A stretch of DNA of 64,000 bases from a virus. Under the pieces are notes generated by a model that saw nothing but the letters and a program-made list of their open reading frames with translations, searched no databases and was not told where the DNA came from. How positions within the stretch are numbered: position 1 is the stretch's first letter; each line of letters starts with the position of its first letter. This document shows, piece after piece, positions 49,622 through 58,059 of this stretch. The stretch spans positions 1 through 64,000 of IMG/VR virus record IMGVR_UViG_3300046167_000032; one strand, given 5' to 3'. Both the position numbers and the translations under genes were made by a program.

Positions 49622-52048
49622 TTATCCTAAGATTGCACCTATACCCTTACCAAGTAAGGTATCGCCACCGATAGGTGATGTAAACATTGTAGCTACTAAA
49701 CCACCCCATGCAGATGCAGAGTTATAGTCAGCTTGTAGTGCCGCAATATCTGCTTTAGCATCTATCTGTAGTTTAATTGAAGCTAGATCAACAATACGTT
49801 GTCTTTCATTTTCAGCACTATTCCATGCCCACTCCATACTATCAGAGTAGTATGACCACAAATCATTGTATGCAGTATTAGATATGTCAAGTACATTCTG
49901 TGCATTGATTTCATTAGCACGATTGATTGCTACAGTATCTGCAGTAGCAACTTGTCTACGCCACTGTGCATTATTCTGATCAATAACTAATCTATTTTGT
50001 GCATTGAACTGATCACGTTGATTCATCATCTCTGCCGCAAATCTATTCTGTGCGTTCATCTCACCTGCATTAAACTGGTTCTGTGCATTAGTTTGTGCAG
50101 TATTAAACTGTGATGTTTGTGCGGCTAAGTTAGCAAAGAACTGATCGGTTTGATTTTGACTTGATGCATTAAACTGTGCCGCCGCATTAGTTGCCGCTTG
50201 ATCTGTAAACAAAGACTGTACTTGTTGTTGTGATTTAAACAACTCAGTTTGTTGTATGTTACTCAAGTTAGTTAAGTCCATTTGCATAAATGCTTGTGCA
50301 TTCATTACAGCCGCTTGTTGTCGATTACTTAGGTTAGCCATATCTAAGTTAGACAATGCCGCTGCTTCTGCCATTACCATAGCTTGTCTATTAGACAGGT
50401 TAGCTATATTAACAGTGTTAGCATTACGACTATTCTCCAAAGCAACCTGTTGTTCAGCAGTGAAGTTCATATTAGCTACGTCACTAATCTTACTGGCATT
50501 CATAACACGTGATTGGAATGCCTGATCAAACTCTTGACCCATGAATGTTGCACGTTGCTGTGCCGCAAGCATAGCACGTTGTTGTCTGTTTGACAAGTTC
50601 TGTGTTTCAAAGGATGCTTGTGTCTGTGCATCAGCCATTGCGATAGGTAATGCTGACTCCATAGCGGCCTGTACAATGGCTTGACCTGCCATACTACTAG
50701 CACCTAAGCCACGTGCCGCCATAGTCGCTGTAGCAGTCCTCATAGCCCCTGCAGCCCATGCTGGTGTAGCTCCACCCTCAAAGTTTGTCATTAATGTGTC
50801 AAGTTGCCCTGCCACAGTAGCTTTCTGAGATGGTGATGCAGTAGCCGCTTGCACTTCTTCTGTAAATTTAGCTGCAGTTTCAGCATTTGCTACACCACTT
50901 ATAAGTTCACCATTTTCAATCTTACGCTGTACTGGGTTCTCCATTAATATGGATGTACCTTGTGCCGCATCTAACTCACTTACACTAGTTGCAGTTGCAG
51001 TCTTAGCATCTACAATAGCTTGTGGATTAACTGTACCTGTAGCCGCTTGTGTTTGTGCCAGTGCTTTTGCTACTTCATCTGCCGATGTAGCCGCAGTCAT
51101 AGTAGCCGCATCTGTAGGTGCAACAGCACCAGCTTGTGCAACAGTAGCTGTAGTTACAGGAGTAGATATATTACCTTCAACCTGCCCACTACGAGGATCA
51201 ATTATCTGATCACTAGTTATCTGCGTACCTACAGGTTGTACTGTAGCACCATAGGCTAGTGATGGATCAATAGCTCTATTAGCAATTAACTCAGATACAG
51301 ATTGACCTTCATATGCACCTGTCTGTGGTACACCACCGACTGAAGTACTTGTACTTTGAGTACTGTTTGCGTTTATATTTGGCGTAGTATCACTGGGGCC
51401 GGGACCTCTTGCAATAGCATCTGCAATAGCCTTAGCTTCAGCAGGTGATTTTACATCACGTTGTGCCTGTCTACTGACAGCCTGATCATATGTGTAGTTA
51501 TATGTCTGTGGGCTTGTATTAATTGTACCCATATTACCTTGCGCATCTATAGGACCTGTACGTGGGTCTAAAGTTCCTGATTGTTTAGCTAAATAAGCTT
51601 CATATGCTTTATCTTGCGCCTTACCAATACTACCAGAACCCATCTGACCAAAGTAAGGGCTATAGTACATATCTTGAGTACCCATAGTATTACTATTTTT
51701 AAAGTCTGTGTACTCTTGTGAATTGAAAAAGTCTTGGTTTATTTCTGGTAATCGAGGGCGGTTTAATATACCATCAGTCTTTGAACCTTCACCTGCAAAC
51801 ATGTTAGGTCTAATATTCATTTGAGAACCAGTAGCTGATGTAGTCACACCACCAACAGCATAGCTAGGTTTCTTTACCATACCACCCTTAGCCATTTCCA
51901 TAGCTTTGTTTTGATACATATTCATCTTACTCATTTTATCAGGGTTCTGATTTAAGTAATCATTAAAGCCACTCATATCACCTTGATAACCTAAGTTACC
52001 TGCAATGCGTTGCATAGCCTGTGGTTTAAATCCTTTGAACTGCATCAT
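49622..52048 (-). CDS. Large virion protein with NLSNRQ repeats
   Basis: 808 aa. An N-terminal basic helix (QFKGFKPQAMQRIAGNLG) precedes KGGMVKKPSYAVGG, then a long Ala/Thr/Gln-rich stretch. At about residues 495-640, at least four NLSN(R/I)QQ units alternate with helices (LSNRQQRAML, LSNRQAMVM, LSNRQQAAV, LSNIQQTEL). Gln/Asn/Phe repeats follow, then a Trp-rich C-terminus (LWSYYSDSMEWAWNSAENERQ). It looks like a rod or sheath-like helical protein, possibly ejected. It has its own perfect promoter. Confidence 0.65.
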   Translation of the reverse strand: MMQFKGFKPQAMQRIAGNLGYQGDMSGFNDYLNQNPDKMSKMNMYQNKAMEMAKGGMVKKPSYAVGGVTTSATGSQMNIRPNMFAGEGSKTDGILNRPRLPEINQDFFNSQEYTDFKNSNTMGTQDMYYSPYFGQMGSGSIGKAQDKAYEAYLAKQSGTLDPRTGPIDAQGNMGTINTSPQTYNYTYDQAVSRQAQRDVKSPAEAKAIADAIARGPGPSDTTPNINANSTQSTSTSVGGVPQTGAYEGQSVSELIANRAIDPSLAYGATVQPVGTQITSDQIIDPRSGQVEGNISTPVTTATVAQAGAVAPTDAATMTAATSADEVAKALAQTQAATGTVNPQAIVDAKTATATSVSELDAAQGTSILMENPVQRKIENGELISGVANAETAAKFTEEVQAATASPSQKATVAGQLDTLMTNFEGGATPAWAAGAMRTATATMAARGLGASSMAGQAIVQAAMESALPIAMADAQTQASFETQNLSNRQQRAMLAAQQRATFMGQEFDQAFQSRVMNASKISDVANMNFTAEQQVALENSRNANTVNIANLSNRQAMVMAEAAALSNLDMANLSNRQQAAVMNAQAFMQMDLTNLSNIQQTELFKSQQQVQSLFTDQAATNAAAQFNASSQNQTDQFFANLAAQTSQFNTAQTNAQNQFNAGEMNAQNRFAAEMMNQRDQFNAQNRLVIDQNNAQWRRQVATADTVAINRANEINAQNVLDISNTAYNDLWSYYSDSMEWAWNSAENERQRIVDLASIKLQIDAKADIAALQADYNSASAWGGLVATMFTSPIGGDTLLGKGIGAILG

Positions 52049-52066
52049 TCTTCTATCTTCCTTATG

Positions 52067-52080
52067 TTGTCATGTGACAA
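52067..52080. promoter_or_regulatory. Inverted repeat at the transcription start of the 808-aa gene
   Basis: TTGTCA-TG-TGACAA, lying directly after the -10 box and covering the expected start (about 52074). That is where a repressor would block open-complex formation or where the RNA start could fold. Confidence 0.6.
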
Positions 52081-52109
52081 ATTATACTCTATCTTAATAT
52101 CTGTGTCAA
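52081..52109 (-). promoter_or_regulatory. Consensus sigma70 promoter for the virion block
   Basis: Minus strand TTGACA (52109-52104), exactly 17 bp, TATAAT (52086-52081): a perfect consensus promoter, pointing to 52048 and the genes down to 44101. It is the strongest promoter I can read in the window. Confidence 0.85.
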
Positions 52110-52117
52110 GCATTAAC

Positions 52118-52618
52118 TTAATCTGCTAGTGGATTATCTAGTGCACGTTGTAATTTAGTTACTAGTCTATCTTCTAGTTCTTTCATTTCTGAAGACTGTG
52201 ATGCCCTTACACGTTCTCGTTGATTCTCAAACCTTATTTCAGCATCATCTATCATAGTACGTACCTTGTCTTCATTGTCACGTACCATATCCTCAATACG
52301 ATCTGTCTGTTGTTCTATTCTTAACAGATCATCTTTCAGACCATTCTTAATATCTCTAGTGTACTCTACACTCTCTTCAACCTTCTCAGATATACCAGAC
52401 ACTTTAGCATCCATTACATCCATTTGTTGTTGATATGCACCTAAGTCTAACCCTGCAACTTCTTCTATCTTTTGGTATAGAGTGAAGCCACCATACAGAC
52501 CACCAACTACTGTAGACAAGAAAGCTATTATAGCTAGTACTGAACTTGCTGTTAGTTTTACACCACCAGCTTTTACTTCTTTATCTGCTAGGCTTTCAAC
52601 GTTTGTTAAATCTACCAT
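52118..52618 (-). CDS. Membrane-anchored coiled-coil protein
   Basis: 166 aa: an N-terminal segment with one transmembrane helix (about 24-44, LTASSVLAIIAFLSTVVGGLYGG), then about 115 residues of charged coiled coil. The design resembles the 88-aa protein (690-956) on a larger scale. Such proteins occur in many marine phages. It overlaps the preceding gene by one base. Function is unknown; a role in envelope penetration or lysis is possible. Confidence 0.7.
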   Translation of the reverse strand: MVDLTNVESLADKEVKAGGVKLTASSVLAIIAFLSTVVGGLYGGFTLYQKIEEVAGLDLGAYQQQMDVMDAKVSGISEKVEESVEYTRDIKNGLKDDLLRIEQQTDRIEDMVRDNEDKVRTMIDDAEIRFENQRERVRASQSSEMKELEDRLVTKLQRALDNPLAD

Positions 52619-53034
52619 TAGTTCTCAAAGTCCATACCACCTGTCTGTTGCAGGTTCTTTAATGCTTCTAGCTCATTACGTAGTTGTTGTATCTCTAGTC
52701 TACGTTGAGCTAACTCTACCTGATACAAGTCGTCACAATTAATACGAGACTTAGGTTTATCAAGAGGTATAACAACACGAGCATATAATCCTACATCTTT
52801 ACTTTGGTGTGCAAAACTTGATGGACTAAATGTACCACCTACATTGTTGACTACACCTGTAACACCAAACTCTAAGTTTACACCACCACCTACAGCATTA
52901 CTACAGTCTAAGTTACCTGCCCTAAATCTATCTGACTGATAGTTCATTGGTGGGTTAGGTAGTGTTAGAGCTAGGTTGTTACTCTCAGCTACTGCTGAAC
53001 TAGCTACGACACATAATGCCAATGCTAATCTCAT
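52618..53034 (-). CDS. Secreted conserved phage protein with two Cys
   Basis: 138 aa. A signal peptide (RLALALCVVASSAVAE) is followed by NLALTLPNPPMNYQSDRFRAGNLDCSNAVGG, a beta segment and a C-terminal coiled-coil helix (about 105-130). C44 and C102 could form a disulphide. I recall relatives in several marine phages, all unannotated. The last gene of the secreted run, overlapping the chaperone-like gene by 4 bp. Confidence 0.7.
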   Translation of the reverse strand: MRLALALCVVASSAVAESNNLALTLPNPPMNYQSDRFRAGNLDCSNAVGGGVNLEFGVTGVVNNVGGTFSPSSFAHQSKDVGLYARVVIPLDKPKSRINCDDLYQVELAQRRLEIQQLRNELEALKNLQQTGGMDFEN

Positions 53035-53417
53035 GCAGGTTCACCATCAATACGAGAGCATATCCTAGAGACAACCAAAGTTCTTGAGTCTGTCTTTTTT
53101 CTTACCTTTGATGTAGTACAAATATATGTAGCTTCATCTAAATCTAACTCACGTATATACACAATAAAATCTTTACGTTCTTTATAACCTACTTTAATGA
53201 TCCTATACTTAGATGAGAATGGTAGGTTTGTAAAGTTTAAATCAAATAAATCTATCTGATAATATTCTACATCTTCTCGTGAGTTAAACAAAGACATCTC
53301 TGCTTTAACTACACCTGCAACATACGTAGGTTTTAACATTGGGTAGGCTGGTGTCATTTCATGTGCAGAAACAACAGTAGCCCAACCCATAAACGCTATG
53401 ATTAGTTTATTTAGCAA
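53031..53417 (-). CDS. Secreted PapD-type chaperone-like protein (tentative)
   Basis: 128 aa from TTG 53417, which gives a good signal peptide (LNKLIIAFMGWATVVSA); ATG 53390 would leave a shorter one. The mature part (VKAEMSLFNSREDVEYYQIDLFDLNFTNLPFSSKYRIIKVGYKERKDFIVYIREL) resembles the N-terminal Ig domain of periplasmic pilus chaperones: a strand with N-x-x, then IKV and an F-x-V-Y-I-R strand. There is no second domain. Next to a pilin-like gene, it may hold that subunit in the periplasm. Assignment is by pattern only. Confidence 0.45.
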   Translation of the reverse strand: MLNKLIIAFMGWATVVSAHEMTPAYPMLKPTYVAGVVKAEMSLFNSREDVEYYQIDLFDLNFTNLPFSSKYRIIKVGYKERKDFIVYIRELDLDEATYICTTSKVRKKTDSRTLVVSRICSRIDGEPA

Positions 53418-53895
53418 TACAAGTAGCCTGTACAACTGCAGTGTACGTACCTCCCGGCAAAGGTTTAGCTGAACCGTAGACTGCACTTGATGCAGTAGAG
53501 AACCATGTTGAACCTGCAAGAGTTAGGTTAAAGATAGTGGTACTATCTACTACAACTTTTGCATCATTATAAGCTGACATTCCTGACACAGAAGTTTTAG
53601 TTACACTTGTACTTCCTGTCCATGCAAGTGTATCTGTAAGGTTGGGTGAAGAGCTAAAGGATGTAGGGTGAGTTATGTTTGCAGTGTATGAGTCTGCAAT
53701 AGATACATCAAACCTAATTACAGGTAGTACACCACCATCTGAAGGTGTTGTGCTTAACTTACTGGCAATAGGGTTGCCGTATACACCAGCTTTATCTGCT
53801 TGAATAACACACTTGGCGGCTACGCTTCCTGTAATATCTACAGTAGCAAATGCTGGTAATGCACAAAGTGATAGTAGTGCTGTTAAATATTTCAT
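53407..53895 (-). CDS. Secreted pilin / spore-coat-U-like subunit (tentative)
   Basis: 162 aa from ATG 53895, with GAGGAAT upstream. A signal peptide (KYLTALLSLCALPAFA) is followed by ITGSVAAKCVIQADKAGVYGNP, alternating beta strands and the C-terminal GGTYTAVVQATCIAK. Two Cys (mature ends) and the final GxYxxxVxxTC match the SCPU/major-pilin-like fold, in which a disulphide closes an Ig-like subunit. It would be exported to the envelope of the infected cell. No usher gene is present. Confidence 0.5.
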   Translation of the reverse strand: MKYLTALLSLCALPAFATVDITGSVAAKCVIQADKAGVYGNPIASKLSTTPSDGGVLPVIRFDVSIADSYTANITHPTSFSSSPNLTDTLAWTGSTSVTKTSVSGMSAYNDAKVVVDSTTIFNLTLAGSTWFSTASSAVYGSAKPLPGGTYTAVVQATCIAK

Positions 53896-53903
53896 TGTAT
53901 TCC

Positions 53904-54773
53904 TCATTTGTTATACTGCATGTCTACCATTTTTTCATGTAGTACTTGTTGGGCTAAATTGTTTCGTAAGGCTTTCTTATTGTCGGGTATAGTTCCATCT
54001 TTTAATCCAGCCGCATCGTTTAGTGTACCGCCGTTTATCTTTGCATTATAATACATATTGATATTAGTTTGTTTGTTTAGGGCTAATATTATATCGCTTT
54101 GATTCTGTGCCTTGAATAGTGTAAGAGCATTAGCAGAGGCAGTTAATCCCATCTCTATGCGTGTCTCCTCTTCTTCCTCTTCTTCATCTAGTATAAGTTT
54201 ACCATCTTCGTCATACTGAAACTCTTCAGCTTCTAGTGTATCTACAACTGCATCATCTTCTAGTGCATCATAGACTATAACCTCTGGTAATACTGGCATA
54301 GGCTTTACATAACCTACACAAGATGGGTCAGACTGTGGATCATAGCATTTGTCTAACCTGTAGTTGTATATTACAACAGCATCTTTAACAGTTCCTTCAC
54401 CCTCAACTTCAACAAACCCAGTACCCCATTTAGATGCTGGTATATTTGAAAGAGGGAAAGACTTAACAATAGTATTTCCGGGTACGCCAGACCAGTCATC
54501 AGTCTCTCTAAATGTATAACCATCTCCACTTGCGTTGTGATTACCTACATGTACCTTCATGTCAGCATCTGGGTCTTTTACTGTAGTGTACCTATATAGT
54601 AATCCATTTATATCTACACCACCGATACTAGGTAAGATAGAGTCCATAGCCCAACTTAATGCATTAGATGCCGCATTACCTGTAGCTCCATACGTATATG
54701 GTTCAGAGTAGGAGTAAGAAGGCAAGAGTACTAAAGATAACACCCAAGCCAATCTTAGTTTCACTGTTCTCAT
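53904..54773 (-). CDS. Secreted protein of unknown function (copy B)
   Basis: 289 aa, starting at ATG 54773 (TTG 54776 also possible). A signal peptide (RTVKLRLAWVLSLVLLPSYSYSE) precedes a beta-rich part (INGLLYRYTTVKDPDADMKVHVGNHNASGDGYTFRETDDWSGVPGN). Two cysteines (DKCYDPQSDPSCVGY) follow, then an acidic middle with a run of Glu (about 205-215) and a helical C-terminal half. I recall similar proteins in marine phages next to the 185-aa family. The start overlaps that gene by 71 bp. Function is unknown. Confidence 0.7.
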   Translation of the reverse strand: MRTVKLRLAWVLSLVLLPSYSYSEPYTYGATGNAASNALSWAMDSILPSIGGVDINGLLYRYTTVKDPDADMKVHVGNHNASGDGYTFRETDDWSGVPGNTIVKSFPLSNIPASKWGTGFVEVEGEGTVKDAVVIYNYRLDKCYDPQSDPSCVGYVKPMPVLPEVIVYDALEDDAVVDTLEAEEFQYDEDGKLILDEEEEEEETRIEMGLTASANALTLFKAQNQSDIILALNKQTNINMYYNAKINGGTLNDAAGLKDGTIPDNKKALRNNLAQQVLHEKMVDMQYNK

Positions 54774-55257
54774 CAAACATCTTTCTGATTACATCGTTTT
54801 GATCTCGTTCGATCTCATCTTTAACTGCTTCCATATCCCATGCTAGTCTAGCTTGATCACCAACTAATCCATCTTTAGGGCATGGTGTACCTGCATTCAT
54901 CATAGCATCAAACACTCTTTCGTCTTGACACATTACTGATACTGCGGCTACCTTCATGCCCATGTCATACATAGTCTTAGCATTCTTGAGCTTCTCACAG
55001 TTCATGTCACGTACTGTACGACCTGCTGAGATACCTAGTATCTGTGTCTGTACTGCCCCTGCTACACCTACAGTACATAAGTCAGAGTTACTTGCACTTA
55101 TCTGTGGAGATATAGCCGATGGTGGTGGGCTATTGATTGTAGTATCCATAGAACCATTTGAAGTTATAGTACTATTAGTGTCAGTCTTTATAACATCATC
55201 ATCGGCATGTGCAATACTACCGATTAGTAGGGTAAATAGTATAAGTAAGAGTTTCAT
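54703..55257 (-). CDS. Secreted, C-terminally anchored conserved phage protein (copy B)
   Basis: 184 aa, homologue of 136-693. The signal peptide (KLLLILFTLLIGSIAHA) and first Ser/Thr/Asn linker have several changes. The Cys-containing globular part and C-terminal hydrophobic anchor are nearly unchanged, so the linker and signal region evolve faster. It overlaps the 88-aa gene by ATGA and the 289-aa gene by 71 bp. Confidence 0.8.
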   Translation of the reverse strand: MKLLLILFTLLIGSIAHADDDVIKTDTNSTITSNGSMDTTINSPPPSAISPQISASNSDLCTVGVAGAVQTQILGISAGRTVRDMNCEKLKNAKTMYDMGMKVAAVSVMCQDERVFDAMMNAGTPCPKDGLVGDQARLAWDMEAVKDEIERDQNDVIRKMFDENSETKIGLGVIFSTLAFLLLL

Positions 55258-55520
55258 TTATTATCTTGTTCTGCCATTCTCTCTACTAGGTTACGAATAG
55301 CTTTAATGTTTTCATCAATACGTCCTAGAGAGACAGCTTGCATTTGTACTGTCTTCTCTAGTGTATTTATACGAGTTTCTTGGCGAACTAAATCACGAGC
55401 ATTATTTTTGACGGAAGAGTCTAATGAAGACACATACCATACAAGTGATATAGTTTGTAGTACGATAGCTACGATTAACGTAACTGGTACTGACTTAGAA
55501 AGATGCCAACTCTCAGTCAT
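55254..55520 (-). CDS. Small membrane-anchored coiled-coil protein (copy B)
   Basis: 88 aa, identical in sequence to copy A (690-956) although the DNA differs at several silent positions. That is a sign of purifying selection between two independent lineages. One N-terminal transmembrane helix and a charged coiled-coil helix. Confidence 0.75.
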   Translation of the reverse strand: MTESWHLSKSVPVTLIVAIVLQTISLVWYVSSLDSSVKNNARDLVRQETRINTLEKTVQMQAVSLGRIDENIKAIRNLVERMAEQDNK

Positions 55521-55533
55521 GGTTTAGTATTCC

Positions 55534-55761
55534 TTATTCTGGTTTAGTAGGCCATGTTATATTATTTGGGAAGCCATCTTGATCTGTAACGTCCAAAAGA
55601 GCTTGGCGATAATTTTTCCATGCAGTCTTCTGTTCATCAGATTTTGCTTCCCATTCAATAAATCTGCTAGGCATTGGGTCAACTTCAGTTTCTAAAAGTT
55701 GATCTCTTATTAACCTAACGGCGCTTTCCATTTGCTCTACTGAGTGTTCTTCACTAGACAT
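55534..55761 (-). CDS. Tail-fibre assembly chaperone-like protein, variant B
   Basis: 75 aa consisting almost only of the APC domain (LIRDQLLETEVDPMPS...EQKTAWKNYRQALLDVTDQDGFPNNITWPTKPE). Variant A (3346-3762) has the same terminal WPTKP and W..YR..L pattern but a longer N-terminus and a different place between the fibres. Here it lies after fibre 1. It probably assists assembly of the neighbouring fibre. Confidence 0.75.
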   Translation of the reverse strand: MSSEEHSVEQMESAVRLIRDQLLETEVDPMPSRFIEWEAKSDEQKTAWKNYRQALLDVTDQDGFPNNITWPTKPE

Positions 55762-55780
55762 TTTTAATACCTTTTTTTAA

Positions 55781-57718
55781 TTAAAGTGGGATTATAGCTA
55801 ATTGCATTGAGGAATCATACCATTGAAGATAGCCTTGGTTTTGAGTTTCATGTTCCCCAGCCGTAACTCTAATTTTCTGACCTGAAGAAAGATATGCACT
55901 ACTCCAACTGCCAAACGGATTACTGATACTGCCTGTACTTGAGCTAGGAGAACCGCCATAAAACGGATTTGTGCTATTAACGACATTACCATTAACATAT
56001 ACTCTATATGAGTAGCCATAATAACCACCTGTTGAAGTATAATACCTATATTTTAGTAGGGCACTTATCGCAAATACAAGACAATCAGAAGTTGCAGTAT
56101 ATTCCAGCAAATACTGACCAGCATTGTATTTTTCTAAAGCACCCTTGTCGTCATTATATGCCGCATTATTACCAGAAGTTATTGTAACAACGCTCGCTCC
56201 ACCAGCAGGGTCTGTCCATTGAGCAGTACCAGCAGATGCGTATGTAAGCAGTTGGTTTGCAGAACCGCCACTAGGGATGTGATTGTTACCATTACCTGTT
56301 GGGTGTGTGTAGTTATTAGCACTTGTTGCTATGCCATCAAGCTTAGAACCATCTGATGCTACATCACGTCCGTCTACTGTACCTGATACAGCTATATTGC
56401 CTGTTACGTCAACTCCGCTTGATGTTGTTTCAATTTTCTTTGAATTGTCGTAACGTAGATTTACAGCACCATCCTTACTAGCACCTATATAAACTTCACC
56501 TGATGAACTACCAATCTCAACATAATTATCATCTTGTATATACATATTACCAGTAGTATTAGTAACAAATGTATGTGAACCATTGTGATAAATCTGTAGG
56601 TCATCAGCATTACCAAATCTAGCTTTCTCATTATCTCCAAAGCTAATTGAGTGACCATTGACATCTAAAGCTCCACCTAGTTGTGGTGTAGTGTCACTCA
56701 CAATGTCTGTGCTTAGATTATCAAATGATGTTTTAAACGCTGCTATGTCTACACCATCTACTGTACCTGATACTGCAACGTTGCCTGTTACTGATATGCC
56801 TGTTGATGTTGTGGCTAGTTTAAGGTTGTTGTCGTAGTAAAGTTTTACTGCGCCATCTTTTATAAACTCAGACATTTTTCCGTTTGCGCCGCTACCATCA
56901 CTTACTAACTGTATCATTGAACCGTTAGTATCTATAGATAGTATGCCATCCCCCACATCTTCTATGTATGAGTTATTACCGTCATGGTATATTCTAAAAT
57001 CAGACCCAGCACCGAATATGGCTTTGTCGTTGTCACCGAATGACAAGTCACCTGTCATTGTGCCACCAGCTTTTGGTAACTTGGTAGCCAATGCTGTTGT
57101 GAGTGTAGAATTATAGTTAGCATCATCATTGATAGCCGCAGCTAACTCATTCAAATCATTGAGTGTGCTTGGTGCGCCACCTATAAGTGTTGTAATCTTA
57201 TCTGTAACGTAAGCTGTTGTAGCTACCTTAGTACTATCATCAGACTCAGCTTGTGTTGTTGCTGTAGTAGTAGATGATAGAGAACCGCTAAGTGTACCAC
57301 TGATAGTACCTGTAGCTGTTATGTTACGGAAACCTGTTATATCTTTGTTTGTATTGACTACGACAGCTTTAGATGCTGATACTGTACCTGCAGTAATACC
57401 ATCAATGCTCTCTAAGTCATTCTCATTAATATCAGCACTACCTATTACAAAGCTACCGCCTGAGATAGCACCTGTAGTTGTTATAGTAGATGAGCCGTTG
57501 TCTATATTACCAAAGCCTGACGTTATGCTACCACTATTCAATGAACCTGTAGAGGTGATGTTAGTTGTAGTGATACCATCGACGTATGCTTTGATAGACT
57601 GCTGACTAGCAATACCAGTAGCAGAGTCACTAGCAAGATTATCCTCATCAAGGAAGCTCTTACCATCTAAGATGTTTATCTCTTGAGCACTATCTGCTAA
57701 GTCTCTTGCCTTACTCAT
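55781..57718 (-). CDS. Tail fibre / adhesin 1, variant B
   Basis: 645 aa. The N-terminal ~230 residues match variant A (977-3334). From about residue 240 the sequence is different: it has LQIYHNGSHTFVTN and IDTNGSMIQLVSDG segments and repeated VTGNVAVSGTVDG units. The C-terminal domain (about residue 515 on, YDDKGALEKYNAGQYLLEYTATSDCLVFA...) ends MQLAIIPL and is unrelated to variant A. It would bind another receptor than variant A. Confidence 0.85.
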   Translation of the reverse strand: MSKARDLADSAQEINILDGKSFLDEDNLASDSATGIASQQSIKAYVDGITTTNITSTGSLNSGSITSGFGNIDNGSSTITTTGAISGGSFVIGSADINENDLESIDGITAGTVSASKAVVVNTNKDITGFRNITATGTISGTLSGSLSSTTTATTQAESDDSTKVATTAYVTDKITTLIGGAPSTLNDLNELAAAINDDANYNSTLTTALATKLPKAGGTMTGDLSFGDNDKAIFGAGSDFRIYHDGNNSYIEDVGDGILSIDTNGSMIQLVSDGSGANGKMSEFIKDGAVKLYYDNNLKLATTSTGISVTGNVAVSGTVDGVDIAAFKTSFDNLSTDIVSDTTPQLGGALDVNGHSISFGDNEKARFGNADDLQIYHNGSHTFVTNTTGNMYIQDDNYVEIGSSSGEVYIGASKDGAVNLRYDNSKKIETTSSGVDVTGNIAVSGTVDGRDVASDGSKLDGIATSANNYTHPTGNGNNHIPSGGSANQLLTYASAGTAQWTDPAGGASVVTITSGNNAAYNDDKGALEKYNAGQYLLEYTATSDCLVFAISALLKYRYYTSTGGYYGYSYRVYVNGNVVNSTNPFYGGSPSSSTGSISNPFGSWSSAYLSSGQKIRVTAGEHETQNQGYLQWYDSSMQLAIIPL

Positions 57719-57737
57719 GTTTGATCTCCTATGTAAA

Positions 57738-58046
57738 TCATTCTTCTACTAACATCCAAGATGTAATATCTTCATTCCAAATATATTTGTTTTCTATATC
57801 AGGTATTTCTACTGGTGCATTCCATTGACAAGTAGTTTCGTTTAATACCCATGAAGGGTATGGTTTTGGGTGTATAAAAGCGTCTCTAGTGCTATCGTAA
57901 GTACCACCTACACTAGCATAATTTTTTCTTATGTTGCTATTGTATGAGGTTTGTACCCACGTACCTTCAAGCTCACTAATATAATCTTCATCAGCAACAA
58001 TTACCTCTACAACTGTGCCTTCTATAATCTTTGCGTAATGTGCCAT
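57738..58046 (-). CDS. Conserved tail-associated protein, only in variant B
   Basis: 102 aa. The pattern AHYAKIIEGTVVEVIVADEDYI...GTWVQTSYNSNIRKNYASVGGTYDSTRDAFIHPKPYPSWVLNETTCQWNAP recurs in many marine myo- and podovirus tail regions, as I recall. It probably is a structural partner of the fibres. Copy A has no equivalent, so it belongs to the variable cassette. Confidence 0.75.
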   Translation of the reverse strand: MAHYAKIIEGTVVEVIVADEDYISELEGTWVQTSYNSNIRKNYASVGGTYDSTRDAFIHPKPYPSWVLNETTCQWNAPVEIPDIENKYIWNEDITSWMLVEE

Positions 58047-58059
58047 ATTTTATTTACCT

